This document shows positions 16,610 to 25,929 of a stretch of 64,000 nt of DNA, one piece after another. The notes under the pieces were generated by a model. It did not search any database. It had not been told where the DNA came from and saw nothing but the letters and a program-made list of their open reading frames with translations. The DNA is taken from assembly GCF_011392115.1 (NCBI RefSeq), contig NZ_JAAJBT010000002.1:310001-374000 (forward strand), in the 5' to 3' direction. Source of the DNA: Flavobacterium difficile. GTDB lineage: Bacteria; Bacteroidota; Bacteroidia; Flavobacteriales; Flavobacteriaceae. Both the position numbers and the translations under genes were made by a program. Position 1 is the first letter of the stretch, and each line of letters begins with the position of its first letter.

Positions 16610-18139
16610 CTATTGTTTATTAAAATCTAAATCCTGAAAATCGTAACTGAAATCTGTTAATTCAGAGATAGCGGCCATTTTAATATTAGTAGTATCGGTT
16701 GAAAAAGTAAGCAAAGCATCGGCATTGAAACTTCTGTTGAACCATTTTACAGCAAAAGTATTGTCTTTGTAATAGAAAATTTCGCCAGCCAATTGAGGAG
16801 AACGCACCGAATTGAAATACAGTTTTCCTTTTTTCTCAGAAATTATAATGTTTCCAAACCAGTTGTCTTTATAGGTTCCAATATATTTTTTAGTGTCGAT
16901 TTTAACTTTATTCTTTTGGTTCTCTGCGATTTTTGTCCAAACTTCTGTAGTTACTTTATCTGCTTCAGCGACATTGTTTTTTTCTCTTTCACTTAAAATT
17001 TTTACATAATCTTTGTATTCGATATTTAAATAAGCATCTTTAATCGTGTTAGTAATGGCATTAAATGCCGCACCAGATTGTTGATTAGTTAAAACCACAA
17101 TTCCTAAATTTAGTTCTGGAAGTAGCGTTACTTGTGTTACAATTCCTTCTAAACCGCCAGTATGAGTTACTTGTTTATAGCCTTTCACATCACTTAAAAA
17201 CCAACCTAAACCATAACCAGAAAAATGAGTGAAATAAGGTTCTCTAGTTTTTGCTGGAATAATTGTTTGCAATTGCCACATTTCGTTATGTTGAGCTTCA
17301 GAAAAAAGTGTGTTTTGTTTATTTACTCCATATTTTCCGTTTTGTAATTGCATGATCATCCATTTGCTCATGTCGTTTACAGATGAATAAATTCCGGCAG
17401 CCGCATCAAAAGTTTGGTTTTTATATCTTGAAATTACTTTCAGTTTTCCATCGGTTGGCACGTGTGGATCAATAATATTTGTTGTGTCTTTCAAACGTAA
17501 AAACGAACCTGCACTATTGTTCATCTCTAGAGGTTTCATCATTTTGTTTTCTATAAAATCGCACCATGATAAGCCACTTACTTTTTCAATAACTTCACCA
17601 GCCACGATGTACAATAAATTATCATAATCGTATTTGGTTCTGAAAGCCGAAACAGGTTTTAAATGTTGTAAATTTTCAATGATATCTTTGGGTTTAAAAT
17701 TACTTCCATCAGGCCAAATCATTAAATCTCCAGCACCTAAACCTAAACCACTTCTGTGAGTTACTAAATCGCGAACGGTGAATTCATTGGTTACGTAATC
17801 ATTATACATTTTAAAATTTGGTAAATGTTTGATTACTTTATCGTCCCAGCTCATTTTTCCTGCGTCTACTAACATTGCAATAGCTGCAGTTGTAAATGCC
17901 TTACTATTTGAAGCCACTCCGAAAAGTGTATTGCCATCAACTTTATCTTTTTTTACTATCGATTTAACGCCATAACCTTTACTGTGAATTATTTTTCCAT
18001 CTTTTACAACGGCCACAGCAACTCCAGGAACATTGAAAGCTTTTAATGTGTTTTCTGCTACTTCATCAATTTGTTTTTCTGTGATTTGAGAAAAAGCAGT
18101 GCATGAGGTTAATAGGGTTATTAAAAGTGTTTTTTTCAT
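16610..18139 (-). CDS. Serine hydrolase (class C beta-lactamase-like)
   Basis: 509 residues with a signal peptide (MKKTLLITLLTSCTAFSQ). The beta-lactamase/DD-peptidase fold occupies about 20-370: the nucleophile motif S77-N-S-K80, the Y172-D-N174 motif, and HTGG near 337 replacing the KTG triad. The C-terminal 100 residues (KKYIGTYKDNWFGNIIISEK, FNSVRSPQLAGEIFYYKDN) form a DUF3471-type lipocalin-like domain common in this family. It acts in the periplasm or outside on an ester or amide, the substrate being unknown; resistance activity should not be assumed. Confidence 0.9.
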   Translation of the reverse strand: MKKTLLITLLTSCTAFSQITEKQIDEVAENTLKAFNVPGVAVAVVKDGKIIHSKGYGVKSIVKKDKVDGNTLFGVASNSKAFTTAAIAMLVDAGKMSWDDKVIKHLPNFKMYNDYVTNEFTVRDLVTHRSGLGLGAGDLMIWPDGSNFKPKDIIENLQHLKPVSAFRTKYDYDNLLYIVAGEVIEKVSGLSWCDFIENKMMKPLEMNNSAGSFLRLKDTTNIIDPHVPTDGKLKVISRYKNQTFDAAAGIYSSVNDMSKWMIMQLQNGKYGVNKQNTLFSEAQHNEMWQLQTIIPAKTREPYFTHFSGYGLGWFLSDVKGYKQVTHTGGLEGIVTQVTLLPELNLGIVVLTNQQSGAAFNAITNTIKDAYLNIEYKDYVKILSEREKNNVAEADKVTTEVWTKIAENQKNKVKIDTKKYIGTYKDNWFGNIIISEKKGKLYFNSVRSPQLAGEIFYYKDNTFAVKWFNRSFNADALLTFSTDTTNIKMAAISELTDFSYDFQDLDFNKQ

Positions 18140-18173
18140 TTTTATATTGTTTTTGATTTGAAGTTTTTTTTAG

Positions 18174-18225
18174 AACACAGATTGTAGAAATTTGTAAAAT
18201 TTACATAATTTCTTTAATTAGTGTT
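18174..18225. repeat. 52-bp palindromic repeat (AACACAGATT family)
   Basis: AACACAGATTGTAGAAATT faces AATTTCTTTAATTAGTGTT as an imperfect inverted repeat upstream of the serine hydrolase gene. Same family as 16529-16579. Confidence 0.7.
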
Positions 18226-18232
18226 GTTTTTA

Positions 18233-18266
18233 TTGGCATATCGACACATGGATAATTGACTCATTA
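18233..18266. repeat. Short shared motif overlapping a stop codon, copy 1
   Basis: GACACATGGATAATTGACTC followed by ATTA resembles 60908-60940. The final TTA is the RNA methyltransferase stop codon on the minus strand. Confidence 0.4.
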
Positions 18267-19052
18267 AAACCCTCTTTGTCTTTTCGCTTCGAATAATAAA
18301 ATGGCAGCAGCTACCGAAACATTCATTGAGTCGATGATGCCTTGCATTGGAATGTTGATGTTTTTAGTAGAATGGTTTCTCCAAACCTCAGTAATTCCTG
18401 TCGCTTCAGTTCCTACAACTAAGGCTGTTGGTTCGGTATAATTTTGGGTGTGATACGTGGCGGAATCTTGTAAAGTTGCACAATAAATATGGATAGAGTT
18501 CTCTTTTAAAAAAGCGATGGCTTCCTCTGAAGTTGCCACAGCAATCTGTCTGGTGAATAAACAACCAACACTTGAACGCACAATATTCGGATTGTACAGG
18601 TCCGATTTTGGATTGGCAATAATTACAGCATCAATATTAGCGGCATCAGCGGTTCTTAATAATGCGCCTAAATTTCCGGGCTTTTCTAATCCTTCAGCAA
18701 CTAAGATTAATGGGTTTTTAGATAGTTTTAAATCGGATAATCGTAAAGGTTTTGATTTAGCAATTGCAATAATTCCTTCAGTAGTATCGCGATACGCTAA
18801 CTTTTGATAGACTTCTTTAGAAATTTCTATTAGTTCAACTTGTTGAGCAGTTACTTTTTTGATTTGGTTTTCGGAGATGATTTCAGGTAAAAACAAAATT
18901 GTTTCTAATTCGTAACCGCCTTTTATGGCTAATTCTATTTCGCGTTGCCCTTCAATAATAAATGTACCTGATTGTTTTCGTGCTTTGGCTTTGTCTTGCA
19001 ATAAAACTAAGTTTTTTACAAACGGATTTTGAATGGAGGTAATTTGCTTCAT
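18264..19052 (-). CDS. TrmH/SpoU family RNA 2'-O-methyltransferase
   Basis: 262 residues. The N-terminal substrate-binding part (NPFVKNLVLLQDKAKARKQS, GTFIIEGQREIELAI) resembles the L30e-like domain of RlmB/TsnR-type enzymes. The C-terminal SPOUT knot has motif 1 LILVAEGLEKPGNLGALLRT, motif 2 TALVVGTEATGI and motif 3 NIPMQGIIDSMNVSVAAAIL. It uses S-adenosylmethionine to methylate a ribose in rRNA or tRNA; the exact nucleotide is not predictable. It is a single-gene unit. The stop codon lies inside a short repeated motif. Confidence 0.93.
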   Translation of the reverse strand: MKQITSIQNPFVKNLVLLQDKAKARKQSGTFIIEGQREIELAIKGGYELETILFLPEIISENQIKKVTAQQVELIEISKEVYQKLAYRDTTEGIIAIAKSKPLRLSDLKLSKNPLILVAEGLEKPGNLGALLRTADAANIDAVIIANPKSDLYNPNIVRSSVGCLFTRQIAVATSEEAIAFLKENSIHIYCATLQDSATYHTQNYTEPTALVVGTEATGITEVWRNHSTKNINIPMQGIIDSMNVSVAAAILLFEAKRQRGF

Positions 19053-19120
19053 AGAATTAAGACGCTAGATTAGCCACAAGGGCAGTAAAACACAAAGGTA
19101 TCTTTTTTAAGTAAAAAAAC

Positions 19121-19151
19121 AAAGTCGCAAAACGTGTGGCTTTGCGACTTT
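19121..19151 (-). terminator. Terminator after the 437-residue amidohydrolase-like gene
   Basis: AAAGTCGCAAA and TTTGCGACTTT are perfect complements around a nine-base loop with a T run on the minus strand. Confidence 0.85.
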
Positions 19152-19167
19152 ATTTAAAATGTTGATT

Positions 19168-20481
19168 TTATTGTTTTACTTCAGACTTCGTGTTTTGTTC
19201 TTCAAACTTCTCTTTATATCTTTCGTATAATTCCGTTTGATGACTTTCTAAACTAATTTGTCTTCCATCTATAAAAGCATAAACTAATTTATTTGTTTTC
19301 ATATTTAAGGCATCACCTTCTGAAATAAATAATGTAGCACTTTTACCATTTTCAAGGGTTCCGTACATGGCATCAATTCCTAAAATTTTTGCAGTATTTG
19401 AGGTAATTAATTTTAAGGCGTCTTCTTTATTCATTCCCCAAGCGGCACATGTTCCTGCATAAAAAGGAATGTTTCTAGTTTGCATACGTTCCATATCTCC
19501 TGAATTTTCTAAACCTACAACAATTCCTTTATCTGTTAAAATTTTAGCAATTTTGTAAGGTAAATTCACGTCTTCATCTTCAGAGTTAGGAACATCATGA
19601 ATTCTTCTTAATAAAACAGAAACATTGTTTTCTTTTAATAAATCGGCAACTTTATGTGCATTATATCCGCCAATGATTACTAAGTTTTTAATGTTATTTT
19701 TCTTTTTAAATATAATAATATCATTAATTTCTTTTTCTCCATTTGCATTAACATAAACGGTTTTTTGACCATTTTGTATACCATTCATAGCATCATATGG
19801 AATGTCTTTTTCTTTTTTGTCTGATTTTAAATAACCAAAAGCATTATCAAAAAATAATTGGACAGCTTTTACTTGCTCGTCATATCTTTTATTTGGTTCA
19901 ATGCCACCTGGTTCTGCCCACCAACCTGAACGCGCATAGCTATTTGGCCAACGCATATGGATTCCATCATTTTCTCTAACAATGGCATCTTCCCAATTCC
20001 AAGCGTCTAATTGTACCACTGAAGAAGTTCCAGATATTCTTCCACCACGTGGTGTAATTTGTGCTAATAAAACGCCATTTGGTCTTGCAGCTTCTGTTAA
20101 TTTAGATTCTGCATTGTAAGCAATAACACTTCTAATATGTGGGTTAAATTCTCCAATTTCACTTTCGTCATCAGAAGCTCTAACCGCGTCAATTTCTACT
20201 AGTCCTAACGTTGAATTTGGAGCTATAAATCCCGGATAAATGTGTTTTCCATCTGCTTGAATTACCACATCATGTTTGCCGATTTTAGTAACAGTTGCAT
20301 CTGATATAGAAACAATTTTTCCATCGACAATAGAAATTAAACAGTTTTCTTGAATTTTACCATTACCTAAATGCGCTGTTCCACCCATAATTAAAACGGA
20401 TTTTGTTTGCTTAGAGGCTGGTGTTTGTTGCGCAAAACTTACTAATGAAGTGAAGGCTAGTATGTATGTTAATTTTTTCAT
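19168..20481 (-). CDS. Amidohydrolase-like secreted protein, lacking the metal-binding HxH
   Basis: 437 residues with a signal peptide (MKKLTYILAFTSLVSFAQQ). It has the composite beta-sandwich of amidohydrolases (LIMGGTAHLGNGKIQENCLI, DGKHIYPGFI) and the C-terminal ITSNTAKILGIDAMYGTLEN and GKSATLFISEGDAL blocks. Where an active enzyme has DxHxH, this protein reads PGFIAPNSTLGL, so the first metal ligands are absent. It follows the 1008-residue amidohydrolase gene by 79 bases. Probably a catalytically inactive partner or a protein with another role; this is inferred from the missing ligands. Confidence 0.85.
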   Translation of the reverse strand: MKKLTYILAFTSLVSFAQQTPASKQTKSVLIMGGTAHLGNGKIQENCLISIVDGKIVSISDATVTKIGKHDVVIQADGKHIYPGFIAPNSTLGLVEIDAVRASDDESEIGEFNPHIRSVIAYNAESKLTEAARPNGVLLAQITPRGGRISGTSSVVQLDAWNWEDAIVRENDGIHMRWPNSYARSGWWAEPGGIEPNKRYDEQVKAVQLFFDNAFGYLKSDKKEKDIPYDAMNGIQNGQKTVYVNANGEKEINDIIIFKKKNNIKNLVIIGGYNAHKVADLLKENNVSVLLRRIHDVPNSEDEDVNLPYKIAKILTDKGIVVGLENSGDMERMQTRNIPFYAGTCAAWGMNKEDALKLITSNTAKILGIDAMYGTLENGKSATLFISEGDALNMKTNKLVYAFIDGRQISLESHQTELYERYKEKFEEQNTKSEVKQ

Positions 20482-20500
20482 CTTTTTAATTTTTTATCAT

Positions 20501-20537
20501 ACAGATTTTTAACATTTATGGAGTTTGTAAAATCTGT
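20501..20537. repeat. Short palindrome of the ACAGATT family
   Basis: ACAGATTTT and AAAATCTGT are perfect nine-base inverted repeats around a 19-base spacer, located between the two amidohydrolase-like genes. Confidence 0.55.
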
Positions 20538-20560
20538 TTAGAAAATTAGTGTAAGGGTTA

Positions 20561-23500
20561 TTAATTGCTATATTTTGCATGAAATTCTCTACATTTTTCA
20601 CCTAGTGTATCACAGTGGTAATGACCTGTAGATTTTTTCTTTGGTTCTTGCGTTTTTAACCCCTTGTTTTTAGCATCTAATAACAAATTAATTAATTCAT
20701 TTCTTTCTTTTTGAACCAACTCGTTTTTAGCATTTTCCTGATCGATATCGAAGAAAATAATTCCTTCAACAACTGTTTTTTCTGCTCTTGCATAAATGCT
20801 TAATGGGTTATCTGACCATAACACAACATCTGCATCTTTTCCTACTTTAATACTTCCTACTTTATCATCCACTTGTAGCAATTTGGCAGGGTTTAAAGTC
20901 ACAAAATTCCATGCTTGTTCTTCAGTAACTCCTCCATATTTTAATGTTTTTGCCGCTTCATGATTTAATCTTCTTGACATTTCTGCATCATCAGAATTAA
21001 TCGAAACCGTTACTCCTACATTATTCATTAAAGCTGCATTGTAAGGAATCGCATCGTTTACTTCATATTTATATCCCCACCAATCTGCAAATGTTGAACC
21101 TCCAACACCGTGTTTGGCCATTTTATCTGCTACTTTATAACCTTCTAAAATATGTGTAAACGTTTGAATTTTGAAATTGTATTTTTCTGCAACTTTTAAT
21201 AACATATTGATTTCAGATTGTACATAAGAGTGACAAGTAATGAAACGTTTTTTGTTTAGAATTTCACTTAACGTTTCTAACTCGATATCAAAACGTGGTG
21301 CGTTTTTAGTTTTTCCAGCTTTGAAAGCGTCCCATTCATTTTTGTAAGCAATAGCGCGAGAAAAATAATCTTCATAAACTTGTTCTACTCCCATACGAGA
21401 TTGAGGAAAGCGTAATCTTTCTGTATCACCCCAATTCGATTGTTTTACGTTTTCACCTAAGGCAAATTTGATGTATTTTGGAGCGTCTTTTACTAACATT
21501 TCGTCTGGATTATAACCCCATTTTAATTTGATGAATGCGGCACGACCACCGATTGGATTAGCAGAACCATGTAATAAATTTGCAGCAGTTACACCACCAG
21601 CAAGGTTTCTGTAAATATTAATATCGTCAGAATTTACTACATCTTCAATGGTTACCTCTGCAGAAGAGTTTTGACCGCCTTCATTTACACCATTCGAAAT
21701 TGCAATATGCGAATGTTCATCGATAATTCCGGCAGTTAAATGTTTTCCAGTCGCATCGATAACTTTCCCTTTTTGAGGTAAGTTTTTGCCAATTTTTATA
21801 ATTTTTCCGTTTTCAATTAAAACGTCAGTTTCTTTTAATATTCCTTCTTTTTCACCTGTCCAAACTGTTGCGTTTTTAAACAAAATCGTTTCTTGTTTTG
21901 GTTTAGTAGCATTCCCGAAAGCCATGTTTGGGAATGTTACCGGATAATATACTGGTGCTTTTTTGTCTTCTTTTTTATCAGTGGCAACAGTTTCTTTTTT
22001 CGCTTCTGTTGTTTCGATTTTTTTAGTAGCCATCCAAGACACTTCTTTTCCATTTTCTAAAACAGCTTTACCGGACAAGCCCGTTTCCGATTTTAAACCA
22101 GAAATTCTGATGAATTTAGAAGCCAGTGAATCTTTACTTTTAACAACCATTGTAATCCACGGCTCGTTATATGTTAGTTTTGTTCCGTATTCTAATTTGT
22201 CTTGAGTTAATTTTGCATCTAATTTTGAAATTTCACCTTCAATATTTAAGTCGTATTTTTTGTTATCAAGACTTAATTCATATTTTCCTCTAATGTCTGA
22301 AGGTTGTATTTTTTCAATTACAAATCGATTTCCTTGAACCCAGTTTTCTTGAATCGTATTTTTTGTCTCGAAAATATCGCCACTTGCGATAATAAAATTG
22401 GCTAAGTTTCCTTTTTTAAGTGAACCAATATTAGTTTGATTCGCAATTTTTGCAGGAATTTCTGTTAATGCAGCAAGTGCTTTTTCTTTTGGAAAACCTA
22501 ATTCTACAGCTTTTCTTAAGTTTGTTAAGAAGTCTTTTGGATTTTTTAAATCGGCTGTTGTAAGCGCAAAATTGATATTATTTTCAGCTAAGATTTTTAA
22601 ATTGTAAGGCGCTTGATTCCAAAATTTCATATCTGCTAAAACCACTTGCTCGGCTAAAAAAGCATCCGAAACATCGTAAGCATCTGGAAAATTTACAGGA
22701 ATTAATAAGGTTGCATTTGTTTTTTTTATCTCATCAATTTTTTCTAATTCATTTCCGCTACCTTTAATGATATAATTGATTCCAAATTCATCGCCAATTT
22801 TGTCTGCTCTTAAAATATTTAATTTATCTCCAGCATTAAAAAATTGAAGTAAATTTTTATTTTGGTTGAAAACTTCTAACGAAACATCTTTAGTTTTAGA
22901 ATTTCCAGCAGCATACCATTTCGCATCGTGATAAAACTGACGAATTAACGCCATACTTCCCATTAATGAAGATGGGTAAGATTGATTCGATAACGAACTT
23001 CTTTTAAAAGTTATGTGTTGTGATATTTTTTTATTTAAAATACGATTTCCATTGCTTTCTCCATCATTTAATGTCCAAAGTAAGCCTGTTCCAGCTACAA
23101 TTCCGTCGTTATTAAAACTTAAAACGGTTCCAAAACCTGTGTCTCTTAAATCTTTTGCGGCTTTTTCATCATAATTTAAGTTTTCTGAAGCATTAAAATC
23201 TGCACGAATGTGATCGTTCCAATAATAACCATTTCTCTCAGAATCATATTGTGGTGATCTTGAATTTCTTGGCTTTGCTTGTTGTTTTTGAATACCAAAT
23301 TCGGTATACAAATCGATAAATGATGGGTAAATTGTTTTACCAGTAGCATCGATTATTGTAGCTTCTTTAGGAATAGAAATTTGCGTTCCTATTTCTAAAA
23401 TTTTATCATCTTTGATTAAAATTGTTGCTTTTTCAATTTTTACATTTGATGAAGTGTAAACCGTAGCGTTTGTTACTGCTACAATGTTTTTGAACGTTTG

Positions 23501-23587
23501 TTTTACGCCATCATTTTTAGGGAAATAATCTTGGCTAAAACTTAAATTAATAGTCAGTAAAACTATCAAGAGTTTAAATATTCGCAT
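20561..23587 (-). CDS. Tandem-domain amidohydrolase, secreted
   Basis: 1008 residues with a signal peptide (MRIFKLLIVLLTINLSFSQ). Two amidohydrolase modules are joined. The first (about 40-430) has ATIIDATGKTIYPSFIDLYT where HxH should be, so its metal site is degenerate. A linker (about 430-570) is Lys/Glu-rich. The second (about 575-985) is canonical: AGIIDEHSHIAIS with HxH, later FITCHSY and FTHILEGY histidines, and the metal-site aspartate in TVSINSDDAEMSR, ending AKLLQVDDKVGSIKVGKDAD. Family relatives hydrolyse cyclic amides or dipeptides (imidazolonepropionase/prolidase-like). The extracytoplasmic substrate is unknown. Likely cotranscribed with the degenerate gene downstream. Confidence 0.9.
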   Translation of the reverse strand: MRIFKLLIVLLTINLSFSQDYFPKNDGVKQTFKNIVAVTNATVYTSSNVKIEKATILIKDDKILEIGTQISIPKEATIIDATGKTIYPSFIDLYTEFGIQKQQAKPRNSRSPQYDSERNGYYWNDHIRADFNASENLNYDEKAAKDLRDTGFGTVLSFNNDGIVAGTGLLWTLNDGESNGNRILNKKISQHITFKRSSLSNQSYPSSLMGSMALIRQFYHDAKWYAAGNSKTKDVSLEVFNQNKNLLQFFNAGDKLNILRADKIGDEFGINYIIKGSGNELEKIDEIKKTNATLLIPVNFPDAYDVSDAFLAEQVVLADMKFWNQAPYNLKILAENNINFALTTADLKNPKDFLTNLRKAVELGFPKEKALAALTEIPAKIANQTNIGSLKKGNLANFIIASGDIFETKNTIQENWVQGNRFVIEKIQPSDIRGKYELSLDNKKYDLNIEGEISKLDAKLTQDKLEYGTKLTYNEPWITMVVKSKDSLASKFIRISGLKSETGLSGKAVLENGKEVSWMATKKIETTEAKKETVATDKKEDKKAPVYYPVTFPNMAFGNATKPKQETILFKNATVWTGEKEGILKETDVLIENGKIIKIGKNLPQKGKVIDATGKHLTAGIIDEHSHIAISNGVNEGGQNSSAEVTIEDVVNSDDINIYRNLAGGVTAANLLHGSANPIGGRAAFIKLKWGYNPDEMLVKDAPKYIKFALGENVKQSNWGDTERLRFPQSRMGVEQVYEDYFSRAIAYKNEWDAFKAGKTKNAPRFDIELETLSEILNKKRFITCHSYVQSEINMLLKVAEKYNFKIQTFTHILEGYKVADKMAKHGVGGSTFADWWGYKYEVNDAIPYNAALMNNVGVTVSINSDDAEMSRRLNHEAAKTLKYGGVTEEQAWNFVTLNPAKLLQVDDKVGSIKVGKDADVVLWSDNPLSIYARAEKTVVEGIIFFDIDQENAKNELVQKERNELINLLLDAKNKGLKTQEPKKKSTGHYHCDTLGEKCREFHAKYSN

Positions 23588-23636
23588 AGTATTGATTTTT
23601 TGAACGCTAAAAATAGGAAAATTATTGATAAGATGG

Positions 23637-24575
23637 TTATTTGAATAGATTTTTAACAGATGTTATGTTTAAAGGAAACTCTAATATAACGTGAGTTAAA
23701 CTTAATAAATACAACCAATATAATCCAGTTTTATAATTATATAGGTATAATAAAATAGAGGCTAACCATATTAGAATAATAGCTACGATTTTAATTTTTG
23801 TGGTTTTATGCCATTGGATTACAGCTGTTTTTGAAAACCAATTCAAATAATGATAGGTGTAAGCAAATGAAATAAACTGCATGATTTTGATTCCAAAACT
23901 TGAAAAATAAATGTCTTGACTTGCCAATACATCTTTATTAAAAATTGAAAATAGTGCAGCATTTAATTTTTCAAAAGAATGATAGATGTTTTGAATGTTT
24001 TCCATCATAAAAGGACTTTTCAAATTAAATATCATTAAACACAAACTTGTACTAATAAATATGATCAAAGTTGCTAAAGACCATTTATTTTTTGTTTTTA
24101 AAAATCCGGATAAAATGAAAATTCCCGTAAAAATAAAAACGTGAATTAAGGTAGGAATGAATATGGAAAAAACAGAGTGAAAGTAATTGTTAAAGTATAA
24201 GGAAGTTAAAAATCCGACAAATAATATGAAAAAAAATCTCCAATTTTTATAAAATTTTTGGTTCTCTGACGTGTTGAAAATAGAAACTAAAAATGTGAAA
24301 AATATGAGAAATGGGAGTAAAGGTTTATAAATATATAAAGTTGGGATATAAACAATACTTCCTATTATGACTATTGGAGCTAACAGATAATAAACATTTG
24401 TAATATCTTTTAAAAAATAATTGCGTTGTTGTAACCAATTTAATTCTGTAAGATAATGCAATGGACCTAAAACTGCATAAACAAAAAGAAAAGTTTGAAA
24501 AGGGAAAACAAATGCAAAAATTCCTGAAAATAGAATTAGAAAAATATTGAGTATGTCAATATTTATTTTTGGCAT
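23637..24575 (-). CDS. Unidentified polytopic membrane protein
   Basis: 312 residues with about eight hydrophobic helices and very short loops. Histidines sit at helix edges in GPLHYLTELNWLQQRNYF, AYTYHYLNWFSKTAVIQWHK and SLTHVILEFPLN, a pattern suggesting metal or cofactor binding, but I do not recognise the family. It overlaps the DUF58 gene by one base and is the last gene of the SpoIIM-to-DUF58 run, so it is cotranscribed with it. The conserved-looking PLHYLTE and HVILEFPLN ends deserve a profile search. Confidence 0.7.
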   Translation of the reverse strand: MPKINIDILNIFLILFSGIFAFVFPFQTFLFVYAVLGPLHYLTELNWLQQRNYFLKDITNVYYLLAPIVIIGSIVYIPTLYIYKPLLPFLIFFTFLVSIFNTSENQKFYKNWRFFFILFVGFLTSLYFNNYFHSVFSIFIPTLIHVFIFTGIFILSGFLKTKNKWSLATLIIFISTSLCLMIFNLKSPFMMENIQNIYHSFEKLNAALFSIFNKDVLASQDIYFSSFGIKIMQFISFAYTYHYLNWFSKTAVIQWHKTTKIKIVAIILIWLASILLYLYNYKTGLYWLYLLSLTHVILEFPLNITSVKNLFK

Positions 24576-25906
24576 TATAAAATTCCTCGTGCTTTAATTT
24601 CTAAATATTGATTTATGGTATCAATGGTTAAACTTTCTGGTTGTGTTAATAAAGCATAAATTCCATATTTTCTTAATTCATTTACGATTAAACGCTTTTC
24701 GAAATCGAATTTTTCGGCGATTACTTTATCATATACTTCCTGAATAGTTTCAGCTTTTTTATTGATCAAATCATTAAGTTCAGTATTTTTAAAGAAAACT
24801 ACCATTAACAAATGGTTTTTAGCAATTCCTTTTAAATAAGGTAACTGACGATTTAAGCCATCTAAGGTTTCAAAATTGGTATAAAGAACGATTAAACTTC
24901 TTTGATTAATATGTTTTTTTACATCTACATATAAACGGCTGAAATCACTTTCAAAATAGTTGGTTTTTATGTTGTATAAATTTTCTAAAATCAGATTCAT
25001 TTGGCTGCTTCTTCTTTCAGCTACAATTCTGTTTTCTACTTTTTTAGAAAAGGTAAACATTCCAGCTTTATCGTTTTTCTTTAAAATTACATTAGATAAA
25101 ACTAATGTGGCATTTATAGCATAATCTAGTAAACTTAAACCGTTGAAAGGCATTTTCATAACTCGACCTTTGTCAATAACCATATATACATTTTGTGATT
25201 TTTCGTCTTGAAACTGATTAATCATCAAAGCGTTTTTCTTGGCAGTTGCTTTCCAGTTAATGGTTCGCATGTCGTCTCCTTGAACATATTCTTTAATTTG
25301 TTCAAACTCCATGGTATGTCCGATTCTTCTGATTTTTTTTAGTCCGTGTTGGAATAATTTATTGGAAAAAGCTATCAAATCGTATTTTCTTAATTGGATG
25401 TAAGACGGATAAGTAGGCACCATTTGTCCTTTATCAAAAGTATACCTTCTTGAAAGAATTTTTAATGGTGAAATCGCATAAATATTCAAGTTTCCGAACG
25501 AATATTCACCTCTTTCAGTTGGTCGAAGAAAATAGTTGATGTCTTTATTTTCTTGCAGTTTTATTTTCTTTTTTATGGTAAAATTTCGGACCTGAAATTG
25601 AAATGGAATTTCGTCAACAACATGCACTTCGATAGGAAATGTGTACAAATTTGAAATTTTTATGATAATTTCATTTTCATCACCATTAGATAGTTTTTCA
25701 GGTGTATTTCTGTTGGCTTTAATTTTTTGACCCGAAGCAAAAAGTAGTATGAAATCGATACTAGTAAATGCTAACAAAATAAAAAGTAAATACCAACTTG
25801 CCGAATAAAGCGCAGGAAAAAAGAATGAAAATATAAAACAAGTCATAACTCCCATTAAACAATAGAAGAAAAAGTTATTGATAAATAATTGTTTGTATAC
25901 TTTCAT
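24575..25906 (-). CDS. DUF58 domain-containing protein
   Basis: 443 residues. Two membrane helices lie at about 8-28 and 33-55. The extracytoplasmic-looking domain follows, and the DUF58 signature GDDMRTINWKATAKKNALMI is at about 210-230, leading into a vWA-like fold (NVYMVIDKGRV, SLIVLYTNFETL). DUF58 proteins usually pair with a MoxR ATPase, which here is 23 bases upstream on the same strand. The pair is thought to act in assembly or activation of metal-dependent or envelope complexes; the target is unknown. Confidence 0.93.
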   Translation of the reverse strand: MKVYKQLFINNFFFYCLMGVMTCFIFSFFFPALYSASWYLLFILLAFTSIDFILLFASGQKIKANRNTPEKLSNGDENEIIIKISNLYTFPIEVHVVDEIPFQFQVRNFTIKKKIKLQENKDINYFLRPTERGEYSFGNLNIYAISPLKILSRRYTFDKGQMVPTYPSYIQLRKYDLIAFSNKLFQHGLKKIRRIGHTMEFEQIKEYVQGDDMRTINWKATAKKNALMINQFQDEKSQNVYMVIDKGRVMKMPFNGLSLLDYAINATLVLSNVILKKNDKAGMFTFSKKVENRIVAERRSSQMNLILENLYNIKTNYFESDFSRLYVDVKKHINQRSLIVLYTNFETLDGLNRQLPYLKGIAKNHLLMVVFFKNTELNDLINKKAETIQEVYDKVIAEKFDFEKRLIVNELRKYGIYALLTQPESLTIDTINQYLEIKARGIL

Positions 25907-25929
25907 TTTGACTACTTTATAGTTAGTTT

